From assembly GCA_002363575.1 (NCBI GenBank), contig DEWI01000057.1, positions 1 to 6,663 of the forward strand: a stretch of 6,663 nucleotides of DNA, read 5' to 3'. The notes under the pieces were generated by a model that had not been told where the DNA came from, did not search any database, and saw only the letters and a program-made list of their open reading frames with translations. Shown here in pieces: positions 1 through 6,078 of the stretch. A program made the position numbers and the translations under genes. Position 1 is the first letter of the stretch. Each line of letters starts with the position of its first letter. Origin of the DNA: Verrucomicrobia bacterium UBA3214. Lineage in GTDB: Bacteria > Verrucomicrobiota > Kiritimatiellia > RFP12 > UBA1067.

Positions 1-651
1 GAAGACCACTGCGGCGACATGGACTTCAAGGTCGGCGGCACCCGCAAGGGCATCACCGGCTTCCAGGTCGATCTCAAGCTGCGCGGCCTGACGTGGGATC
101 TCGTCGAAGGCGCCATCAAGGCCGCCCACGACGCCCGCCTGAAGATCATCGACTACATGGAATCCGTCATACCCGCGCCGCGCGCCGAGCTTAGCCAGTA
201 CGCGCCGCGCATCGAAGTCGTGACGATACCCGTCGATAAGATCGGCGCGCTCATCGGTCCCGGCGGCGCGAACATCCGCGAGATCACCGAGACGACTGGC
301 GCGCAGATCGATATCGAAGAGGATGGAACCGTATCCATCTTCGCGGTCGATGCGAGCGCGATGCAGGCGGCGAAGAACGCCGTCCTCTCCGTGGCGGCGG
401 AAGCGGAACCCGGCAAGATCTACGAAGGCACGGTGACCGGCATAAAGGATTTCGGCGCGTTTGTCGAAATCCTCCCCGGACTCGACGGCCTCTGCCATAT
501 ATCTGAATTGAGCGACAAGCGCGTTCCGTCGGTGGAAACCGTCTGCAAAGTCGGCGACAAGATGATGGTCAAGTGCCTCGACGTCGATGAACGCGGCCGC
601 ATCAAGCTCTCCCGCAAGGCGGCGATGGCGGAGCTGGACGCCAAGAAATAA
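1..651 (+). CDS. pnp: Polyribonucleotide nucleotidyltransferase (PNPase), C-terminal part, 5' end outside window
   Basis: Only the last 216 residues are present; the reading frame is open to base 1 and ends in TAA. PNPase is a phosphorolytic 3'-5' exoribonuclease of the cytoplasm and degradosome. The fragment opens with EDHCGDMDFKVGGT, the active-site stretch of the second RNase PH domain. By homology with E. coli PNPase (D486, D492, K494), fragment residues D2, D8 and K10 are the catalytic and metal-binding positions. A KH domain follows at about 71-134 with the GPGG loop at 86-89 (IGALIGPGGANIREI). An S1 domain follows at about 139-206 (YEGTVTGIKDFGAFVEI, then GLCHISEL). The tail after S1 is short. 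The residue after GPGG is Ala, where many homologues have Lys. The internal ATG at 19 is a conserved Met inside the domain, not a start. Identification is firm. Confidence 0.97.
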   Translation, partial: EDHCGDMDFKVGGTRKGITGFQVDLKLRGLTWDLVEGAIKAAHDARLKIIDYMESVIPAPRAELSQYAPRIEVVTIPVDKIGALIGPGGANIREITETTGAQIDIEEDGTVSIFAVDASAMQAAKNAVLSVAAEAEPGKIYEGTVTGIKDFGAFVEILPGLDGLCHISELSDKRVPSVETVCKVGDKMMVKCLDVDERGRIKLSRKAAMAELDAKK

Positions 652-670
652 GCTTTCGCGTCGCGACAGA

Positions 671-715
671 AAAGAGACCCGGGAGACGCTCGCGCGATTC
701 CCGGGCTTTCTTTTT
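671..715. terminator. Bidirectional rho-independent terminator between convergent pnp and nspC
   Basis: A perfect 7-bp inverted repeat (CCCGGGA at 678-684 and TCCCGGG at 699-705) encloses a 14-nt loop. On the plus strand it is followed by a T-rich run (CTTTCTTTTTCCTTT, 706-720), starting about 55 nt after the pnp stop. On the minus strand the same stem is followed by TCTCTTTTCT, a weaker U-tract, about 56 nt after the nspC stop. The position between two convergent genes fits a shared terminator. The plus-strand direction is the better supported of the two. Confidence 0.8.
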
Positions 716-760
716 CCTTTGAATGCGCTTCGGCATCTTGCCTGCGGCGCGCGCGTGCGG

Positions 761-1876
761 CTAGATCGCCCCGAGCCTTGACTTGAAGTCGGCGTACGAG
801 AACTCGCGCAGCGTCTCGAGAGAGCCATCCTTGCGCTTTAGCATTATGGCCGGAAGCGGAATGCCGTTGAAAGTGTTGTTCTTGACGATGGAGTAGATCG
901 CCATGTCTTCGAAGACGAGACGGCTGCCGCGCTTCAGCGGACGCGCGAAAGAATAGTCGCCGATCACGTCGCCGGCGAGGCACGTCGGGCCGCCGAGGCG
1001 GTATGTGAAGGGCTTTTCGGCCGGCTCGCCGGCATGGACGATCCGCGGGCGGTAGGGCATCGCGAGGACGTCGGGCATGTGGCATTCGGCGGAGGCGTCG
1101 AGTATGGCTATCGGCGTGCCGTAGTCGATCAGCTCGCGGACGGTGGCGACGAGCGTCCCGGCGTCCAGCGCTATCGCCTCCCCAGGCTCTAGATAGACCT
1201 CGAGATGCGGGTGGCGGCGGCGAAAATCGCGCAGCGTCCTCACGAGGAGCGCGCGATCGTAGCCTTTCTTCGTTATGTGGTGGCCGCCGCCGAAATTCAC
1301 CCATTTCATGCGTGGCAGGAAATCGCCGAACTGCCGCTCAAAATGCGGCAGCGTGCGCGCCAGCACGTCGGCGCCTTGCTCGCACATCGTGTGGAAGTGG
1401 AGGCCTTCGAGGCCCTCCAGCTCCTCCGGAGCGATATGCGAGCGCGGCACGCCGAGCCGCGAGCCGGCCGCGCATGGATTGTAAATCTCGTGCTCGACTT
1501 CGCTGTAGAGCGGATTCACGCGCAGGCCCGCGGAAGGCAGGCCCGGAAACGCGCGAAAGCGCTTCCATTGCGCGACCGAGTTGAATACGATGTGGTCGCA
1601 CCACTTTACGATTTCTGCAAGCTCTTGTTCCGTGAACGCCGGGTTGAAGACGTGGTTCTCGCGGCCGGGCATTTCTTCGTGCGCCAGGCGCGCTTCGAAA
1701 AGCCCGCTCGCCGTCGTCCCGTCGAGATATTTGGCGACGAGCGGATAGAGCGCGAAGCATGAAAACGCCTTCTGCGCAAGCAGAATCTTCACGCCCGCGC
1801 GGCGGCGAACGTCTGCGAGGATTTTCAGGTTGCGCTCGAATTTCGCTTCGTCGAGGATGTATGCCGGTGTATTCAT
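761..1876 (-). CDS. nspC: Carboxynorspermidine/carboxyspermidine decarboxylase
   Basis: A PLP-dependent fold-III decarboxylase that converts carboxynorspermidine or carboxyspermidine to norspermidine or spermidine, the last step of the aspartate-semialdehyde polyamine route. With the ATG at 1876 the protein has 371 residues. Visible motifs are TPAYILDE at the N terminus; LLAQKAF with the PLP lysine at K36; HFHTMCEQ (160-167); NFGGGHH (194-200, phosphate-binding type); EPGEA (230-234); CHMPDV (265-270); and GGPTCLAGD (295-303), where C299 matches the catalytic cysteine of this fold. The frame extends upstream to a TTG at 1912 (12 more residues). The ATG is preferred because the family sequence begins at about TPxYxLDE. 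Neither start has a well-spaced Shine-Dalgarno: GGAG abuts the ATG directly. It lies downstream of the dehydrogenase gene on the same strand, so translation may depend on coupling. The start is uncertain; the function is well supported. Confidence 0.95.
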   Translation of the reverse strand: MNTPAYILDEAKFERNLKILADVRRRAGVKILLAQKAFSCFALYPLVAKYLDGTTASGLFEARLAHEEMPGRENHVFNPAFTEQELAEIVKWCDHIVFNSVAQWKRFRAFPGLPSAGLRVNPLYSEVEHEIYNPCAAGSRLGVPRSHIAPEELEGLEGLHFHTMCEQGADVLARTLPHFERQFGDFLPRMKWVNFGGGHHITKKGYDRALLVRTLRDFRRRHPHLEVYLEPGEAIALDAGTLVATVRELIDYGTPIAILDASAECHMPDVLAMPYRPRIVHAGEPAEKPFTYRLGGPTCLAGDVIGDYSFARPLKRGSRLVFEDMAIYSIVKNNTFNGIPLPAIMLKRKDGSLETLREFSYADFKSRLGAI

Positions 1877-1916
1877 CTCCGGGGGCGTCGGCAATGGCGT
1901 TTTCGTTTGCAATGCT

Positions 1917-1946
1917 GCGCGAGGCGGCGCGGCGCGCCGCCTGCGC
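1917..1946 (-). other. Strong GC hairpin between the two polyamine genes
   Basis: A perfect 10-bp palindromic arm (AGGCGGCGCG at 1922-1931, CGCGCCGCCT at 1933-1942) can fold as a 9-bp stem with a 3-nt loop. A further GCGC/GCGC 4-bp extension (1917-1920 with 1943-1946) is possible across one bulged base. It starts directly after the dehydrogenase stop codon (1947-1949) and ends before the nspC start. No U-tract follows on the minus strand, so it is not an intrinsic terminator. It could be an mRNA-stability or processing element or affect nspC translation; the role is unknown. Confidence 0.55.
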
Positions 1947-3224
1947 TCACGGCACTTTCACAGGATCGAAGGATTCCTTCCACGGCAGACCCTGGCGATT
2001 CAGTTCCGCCATGAAAGGATCGGGATCGAACTCTTCGCAAGTGTGCACGCCAGGCTTCGTCCACTTGCCCTCCAAAAACATCTTCGCGCCGATCGCCGCC
2101 GGCACGCCGGTCGTGTAGCTGATGGCCTGCGAGCCGACTTCGCGGTAGCACTCCTGGTGGTCGCAGATGTTGTAAACGTAGTACGAGACGGGCTTGCCGT
2201 CCTTCACGCCTTCGAAGATGCAGCCGATGTTCGTCTTGCCTTTCGTGCGCGGGCCGAGCGACGCGGGATCGGGCAGCAGCGCCTTCAGGAACTGGATGGG
2301 CACGATCTCGACGCCGTTGAATTTCACGGGGTCGATTCGCGTCATGCCGATGTTCTCCAGGCACTTGAGATGCGTCAGATAGCTCTGGCCGAAGGTCATG
2401 AAGAAGCGGATGCGCTTGATTCCTTTGAGGTTGCAGCCGAGCGATTCAAGCTCCTCGTGGTGCAGGAGATACATGTCCTTCGGGCCGACGCCGTCGAAAA
2501 CATACTCGCGCTTGATCGCCATCGGCGCGGTCTCCACCCACCAGCCTTTGTCGAAAGCCTTGCGGTTTTCGACGGGGACTTCGGGCTTGTCGCAGGCGGG
2601 ATCGGCCACCCAGTAGCTGCCCTTGGCGGCGACTTCGCGGATGTTGATCTCGGGATTGAAATTCGTCGCGAAGGGGTAGCCGTGGTCGCCGCCGTTGCAG
2701 TCGAGTATGTCGAGAGTGTGGATTTCGTCGAAGTAGTGCTTCTGCGCGTATGCCGAAAAGACCTGCGTGACGCCGGGATCGAAACCGCAGCCGAGAATCG
2801 CCGTGAGGCCGGCCTTCTCGAAGCGCTCGCGATACGCCCACTGCCACGAATATTCGAAGTGGGCGTCGTCCGGCGGCTCGTAGTTCGCCGTGTCGAGATA
2901 GCTGACGCCGCTTTCGAGGCACGCATCCATGATCGCGAGATCCTGGTACGGAAGGGCGATGTTCATGACCAGCTCCGGGCGGAACGCCGCGATAAGCGCC
3001 TTCGTCGCCGCCACGTCCATCGCGTCGAGACGCGCCGTCGTGAACGCCGTCCTTTCGCCGTCGCGTCCGAAGCCGCGCTTTGCGATGTCGGCGACGATCG
3101 CATCGCAGCGCTCCTTCGTGCGTGAAGCGATCAAGACCTCCTGGAAAACATCGGGGTTCTGCGCCATTTTCGCGGCCGCCACGCCCGCGACGCCGCCTGC
3201 ACCTATGAGCATTACTCTCGCCAT
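1947..3224 (-). CDS. Carboxynorspermidine/carboxyspermidine dehydrogenase (saccharopine dehydrogenase family)
   Basis: A 425-residue NAD(P)H-dependent enzyme that reductively condenses L-aspartate beta-semialdehyde with a diamine (1,3-diaminopropane or putrescine) to the carboxy-triamine, the substrate of the neighbouring decarboxylase. The N-terminal Rossmann motif is GAGGVAG at residues 8-14. Other family stretches are LPYQDLAIMDACLESGVSYLD (91-111, start of the catalytic region), DTANYEPPDD (111-120), GCGFDPGVTQVF (145-156) and NGGDHGYPFATNFNPE (177-192). The frame also opens with a TTG at 3230. The ATG at 3224 is chosen because a GGGAGGA Shine-Dalgarno lies 7-8 nt upstream of it but only about 2 nt from the TTG. 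It is the first gene of the minus-strand pair, with a strong promoter just upstream. Which diamine is used cannot be told from sequence, so spermidine and norspermidine both remain possible products. Confidence 0.95.
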   Translation of the reverse strand: MARVMLIGAGGVAGVAAAKMAQNPDVFQEVLIASRTKERCDAIVADIAKRGFGRDGERTAFTTARLDAMDVAATKALIAAFRPELVMNIALPYQDLAIMDACLESGVSYLDTANYEPPDDAHFEYSWQWAYRERFEKAGLTAILGCGFDPGVTQVFSAYAQKHYFDEIHTLDILDCNGGDHGYPFATNFNPEINIREVAAKGSYWVADPACDKPEVPVENRKAFDKGWWVETAPMAIKREYVFDGVGPKDMYLLHHEELESLGCNLKGIKRIRFFMTFGQSYLTHLKCLENIGMTRIDPVKFNGVEIVPIQFLKALLPDPASLGPRTKGKTNIGCIFEGVKDGKPVSYYVYNICDHQECYREVGSQAISYTTGVPAAIGAKMFLEGKWTKPGVHTCEEFDPDPFMAELNRQGLPWKESFDPVKVP

Positions 3225-3386
3225 GATCAAGTCCTCCCTGTTGTGCGCGGTATTATACTATATCCTTTCTCGCGCCGTCAATGGGCAAGGCGCATTCCGC
3301 CGGCCGTCGCGCCGGGGTGCGGCGCGGCATCCTGCAAAAGCCCACCCAACCGAAAGCCCGGAGCGGACGTTTAACATTTAGGGAAT
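3225..3386. other. Divergent intergenic region
   Basis: This 162-nt spacer separates the minus-strand polyamine operon from the plus-strand sigma-factor cluster. It holds the housekeeping promoter for the minus strand and a GC stem-loop (arms 3306-3313 and 3321-3328, 8 bp including one G-T pair, 7-nt loop). Next to the sigma gene is a candidate ECF-type promoter (CCAACC at 3346-3351, 16 bp, CGTT at 3368-3371). A short AGGG lies 3 nt before the sigma start codon. No convincing sigma-70 promoter was found for the plus strand. Confidence 0.6.
3252..3281 (-). promoter_or_regulatory. Near-consensus sigma-70 promoter of the polyamine operon
   Basis: On the minus strand the -35 box TTGACG (3276-3281) and the -10 box TATAAT (3252-3257) are separated by 18 bp. 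That is 11 of 12 consensus positions. The predicted start of transcription is near 3245, giving a leader of about 20 nt with the GGGAGGA ribosome site before the ATG at 3224. So consensus a match in a GC-rich genome suggests constitutive housekeeping expression. No operator-like repeat overlaps it clearly. Confidence 0.82.
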
Positions 3387-3929
3387 ATGCACATTTGGGA
3401 ACAGATACGGTCGGAACCGGAAGCGGGCGCCAAGGCATTGGTCGCCGCGTATTCTTTGCGCTTGTACAAACTGGCGTTCCGGCTTTGCACGAATGCTTCG
3501 CTCGCCGAAGATCTGGCGATGCGGACTCTTTCGCGCGCCGTCAGGGCGGAAGGGAAATTCGATTCCGAGGAGGCGTATTATTCGTTCCTTTGCGCGATCC
3601 TGGTGAATCTGTATCGCGACGATCTGCGCCTGAAGGCGGCGAACGCGCTCGTTTTCATGGAGGCCGTTCCCGATGTCGAGGACGAGAGGGCGGATCCGGG
3701 CGAGACTCTCGCGGCGAAATCCGACGCCGAGCTTGTGCGCATGGCGGTTTCGCGCCTCAGCCCGATTTTGCGCGAGGCGGTGGTTCTGAGGTATTTCGGG
3801 GAACTTCCGGTTGCGGAAATAGCCGAAGCTCTCACCGTGCCCGAAGGCACGGTGAAGTTCCGCCTTTCCGAGGGAAGACGGAAGATTCGCGAATTCATCG
3901 CCAAACGAAACCGCGGGAATCCACGTTGA
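3387..3929 (+). CDS. RNA polymerase sigma factor, sigma-70 family, ECF-like
   Basis: A 180-residue protein of ECF size with only regions 2 and 4. Region 2 spans about 14-85: LYKLAFRLCTNASLAEDLAMRT, where the usual D-x-x-Q-[ED]-[TV] core has lost its Gln, then FLCAILVNLYRDDLR. An acidic linker follows at about 92-112. Region 4 spans about 113-172, with a helix-turn-helix in LSPILREAVVLRYFGELPVA and EIAEALTVPEGTVKFRLSEG; the last part is the likely -35 recognition helix. It would direct RNA polymerase to a small set of promoters, probably including its own cluster. The start is the ATG with AGGG three bases upstream; no in-frame alternative is better. It leads a tight plus-strand cluster, and the gene 18 nt downstream encodes a membrane protein, the usual arrangement of an ECF sigma factor with its regulator. 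The exact ECF group is not identifiable by eye. Confidence 0.9.
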   Translation: MHIWEQIRSEPEAGAKALVAAYSLRLYKLAFRLCTNASLAEDLAMRTLSRAVRAEGKFDSEEAYYSFLCAILVNLYRDDLRLKAANALVFMEAVPDVEDERADPGETLAAKSDAELVRMAVSRLSPILREAVVLRYFGELPVAEIAEALTVPEGTVKFRLSEGRRKIREFIAKRNRGNPR

Positions 3930-3947
3930 ATATTCACGGAGTGGGCT

Positions 3948-4658
3948 ATGGATACTTGCATTGACATGGACGAAGCCGTCATCACGGCGTCCTTGACGTC
4001 TATGGTGGACATCCCGCCGGCGTCGGCGGGATTCGAGCGCCGGTGCTTCGCGACGGTCGCTTCGATGACAGCCGCCGGCAGAACCGCGAAACGGCGCCGC
4101 CGCGCCTTGCGCGCCGCAGCCGCGTTTGCCGTCGCCGCCGCAGCGCTTGCGGGCGTCGCGCCGCTTTTGCGCGAGGCGCTTCCGGAAGACGGCGCCGGCG
4201 TCCGCGAACAGGCCGAAGACGTCTCGATCGTCGGCGTGAAGGGGCCGGATCGCTCGGCTTGCGGCACGCTGGCGACGTCCAACGAATGCGTCGTAAATGC
4301 GAATCCCGGAGCGACTGCCCTCTGGAAGACGCTGAACGCAGGCCAGGCGCAGATGGCCTGGGAGTGGCCGGAACGCGCGAAATCCGCGCGTCTGACGATT
4401 TCGGGCGGCGGCGTTACGGCCGAAAAGGTGTACGTACGGGGCGATGCATTCCCGGTGTGGAATCCGCCAGTCCCGGAGCGCATCGACGAGGATGAGGTTT
4501 TTACGGCCAAACTTACGTTCTACGATGGCGAGAATGGCGGAGGCGACGAGCTGGAATGCATCGTTGCGGACGGCATGGGCTTCGTGCGCGGGATTTCCGG
4601 CACCGCCGGCGGGCGCGTGCCGGACGGTCTGGCCGCATTCCGCATCGCAAGGAAATAG
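3948..4658 (+). CDS. One-pass membrane protein, probable anti-sigma/sensor partner of the upstream sigma factor
   Basis: A 236-residue protein. The N-terminal 1-52 is hydrophilic, with a basic run KRRRR just before a hydrophobic Ala-rich segment at about 53-75, predicting an N-in, C-out single-pass protein. The N-terminal part (IPPASAGFERRCFATVASM, 22-40) is the candidate cytoplasmic sigma-binding helix region. No HxxxCxxC zinc anti-sigma motif is present. The extracytoplasmic part (about 120-236) looks like a small beta-sandwich: ALWKTLNAGQAQMAWEWPE, then TAKLTFYDGENGGGD, then GFVRGISG (201-208). It has three Cys after the membrane segment (105, 114, 194). GGAG lies 6 nt before the ATG. It starts 18 nt after the sigma gene and ends 7 nt before the SUMF1-like gene. 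The anti-sigma role is inferred from position and topology; I do not recognise a named family. A structural or sensor protein under the sigma factor's control is the alternative. Confidence 0.7.
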   Translation: MDTCIDMDEAVITASLTSMVDIPPASAGFERRCFATVASMTAAGRTAKRRRRALRAAAAFAVAAAALAGVAPLLREALPEDGAGVREQAEDVSIVGVKGPDRSACGTLATSNECVVNANPGATALWKTLNAGQAQMAWEWPERAKSARLTISGGGVTAEKVYVRGDAFPVWNPPVPERIDEDEVFTAKLTFYDGENGGGDELECIVADGMGFVRGISGTAGGRVPDGLAAFRIARK

Positions 4659-4665
4659 CGCGACG

Positions 4666-6078
4666 ATGAGAAGACTTCTGATTTCGATGCTGGCGTGCGC
4701 CGGCCTGCGCATTGCGGCGGGCGAGACGATTTCCCGCGTCTCGCTCGTGCAGCAGTGGCCGTGGTCCGAGGCGGTCTCCATCGATTTCACGGTGAGCGGC
4801 TGGGACGAGCCGCAGCGGGCGGTCAAGGAAATCGCAGTGGCCGCGTACGACGGCGAAGAGGAAATCGGCCCCGTTTCGCCGCGCGCGCTTTCCGGCGACA
4901 CGGTCATCGACGGCGACGGCGCAAAGCACATCGTCCTGACGCCTTCGAAGGATCCCGCGCTCAGGATGCGCGGCAGGATCGACCGTTTCAAGGTTGCGCT
5001 TTCTTCCCGGCCGGTCGATGACGAGGACGTATTGTATATCGTATTCGACCTGTCCAAGCAGGCTGGCGCGCGCGGCGCCAAGACGTATATCACCCGCAAC
5101 GCGCTCACGAACGGCGTTTGGGGAACGTGGGAGAAAGCGAGCGAACTTTGGCCCGGTGTCGATGCGAGCGAAGGGCCGCGCGACAATGTGGTGTGGACCG
5201 GGCTTGTGGACGACGAGAGGTATTATCGCGACTTGATGGCGTTCCGCCGCATTCCGGCCGGGACGTTCACGATGGGCGCCGGCGCCTACGAAGGCCGCGA
5301 TACGCGACCGGCGCGCGCGGCCGCGGTTTCGATTTCCAATCCATACTACATCGCGGTTTTCGAAACTACGAAGTACCAGTTCCGCATCCTTAAGGATGGC
5401 AAGAATATGAACACGCCCGACGTGATGCTGCCGAGCGTAAACGATTCTTGCAGCACCGTGCGCGGCGATTCCTCACCAGGCGGCGCGTACGACTGGCCGG
5501 CGAAGAGAGGCGTCGATCCAAAGTCGATCGCCGGCAAGCTCGGCGCGCGCACCGGCTATGCGGGGATGTTCGATCTGCCGACGGAAGCGCAGTGGGAAAA
5601 GGCCGCGCGCGGCGGCGTTCCCGGCGGCGCGGCCTATTGCGACGGCTCGCCAGATCCGAATGCGCAAAGCGCCGACGACGTCTGCTGGTACAATCGGAAC
5701 GCCGAAGGCGTGCTGCATCGCGGCGGGCTGAAGAAGCCCAACCAATACGGCCTCTACGACACCCTGGGCAACGCATACGAGATGGTGCTGGACTGGCAGA
5801 ACGGCGGCGGCGCGCTCCATGGCGAAGATCCCGTCGGCGAAGCCGGCCCCGCCGCGAACTTTCCGCAGAGGCGGATGCTAAAAGGCGGCAAATATACGAA
5901 CACCCTCGGAGAATGCACGCTGTACTGGCGCTCGCAGAATCCGGTCGTCCTGCCGTCGCGCGACGGCGGCTGCGGCTCGCGCTTCGTTCTCAACCTCGCG
6001 CCGTACGGCAATGCCGATTTGTCTTCAGCCGAAATGAACGCATCGTCTAAACGAAAAGAAGGAAAGGAAACGCCATGA
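4666..6078 (+). CDS. Secreted SUMF1/formylglycine-generating-enzyme-fold protein
   Basis: A 470-residue protein. It has an N-terminal signal peptide (MRRLLISMLACAGLRIAAG, about 1-19), so it acts outside the cytoplasm. Residues about 20-150 form a beta-rich domain (SRVSLVQQWPWSEAVSIDFT) that I recall from SUMF1 proteins of Kiritimatiellae-type genomes. The SUMF1 domain runs about 190-445: FRRIPAGTFTMGAG (193-206), ETTKYQFRIL (233-242), LPTEAQWEKAARGG (304-317), PNQYGLYDTLGN (358-369), GGKY (407-410), SRF (438-440). At the place of the two catalytic Cys of true FGE, the first aligns with Asn412 and the second with Cys417, so sulfatase-activating chemistry is doubtful. No sulfatase gene lies nearby. 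A ligand-binding or other SUMF1 role is equally open. The frame stays open upstream to 4444, but the ATG at 4666 is chosen because it starts the signal peptide; AAGGA lies 12 nt upstream. The stop overlaps the next gene by ATGA. Confidence 0.88.
   Translation: MRRLLISMLACAGLRIAAGETISRVSLVQQWPWSEAVSIDFTVSGWDEPQRAVKEIAVAAYDGEEEIGPVSPRALSGDTVIDGDGAKHIVLTPSKDPALRMRGRIDRFKVALSSRPVDDEDVLYIVFDLSKQAGARGAKTYITRNALTNGVWGTWEKASELWPGVDASEGPRDNVVWTGLVDDERYYRDLMAFRRIPAGTFTMGAGAYEGRDTRPARAAAVSISNPYYIAVFETTKYQFRILKDGKNMNTPDVMLPSVNDSCSTVRGDSSPGGAYDWPAKRGVDPKSIAGKLGARTGYAGMFDLPTEAQWEKAARGGVPGGAAYCDGSPDPNAQSADDVCWYNRNAEGVLHRGGLKKPNQYGLYDTLGNAYEMVLDWQNGGGALHGEDPVGEAGPAANFPQRRMLKGGKYTNTLGECTLYWRSQNPVVLPSRDGGCGSRFVLNLAPYGNADLSSAEMNASSKRKEGKETP

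Noticed and set aside
420..1304. Minus-strand open frame across the pnp end, the terminator and nspC
   Set aside because: It runs through a convergent terminator and is out of frame with two well-identified proteins; the translation is Arg-rich without motifs.
1830..3125. Plus-strand open frame of about 430 codons opposite the polyamine dehydrogenase
   Set aside because: It covers both the end of the dehydrogenase and the start of nspC in antisense. The translation has no recognisable domain and there is no ribosome site or promoter; a shadow of GC-rich coding sequence.
3306..3328. Stem-loop in the divergent region as a terminator or riboswitch
   Set aside because: No U-tract on either strand and no aptamer-like conserved elements; an 8-bp GC stem is easily expected by chance at this composition.
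4444..4665. Upstream extension of the SUMF1-like gene to an earlier ATG
   Set aside because: The extra 74 codons overlap the end of the membrane-protein gene in another frame, are low-complexity, and would bury the signal peptide that begins at 4666.
3378..5186. Long minus-strand open frame (about 600 codons) opposite the sigma, membrane-protein and SUMF1-like genes
   Set aside because: Arg/Ala/Ser-rich low-complexity translation with no family motif. It lies antisense to three genes with clear domains, ribosome sites and signal peptides; a GC-rich shadow frame.
4666..6078. Authentic sulfatase-activating formylglycine-generating enzyme
   Set aside because: The catalytic Cys pair is not intact by eye alignment and no sulfatase gene is present; only the fold-level call is supported.
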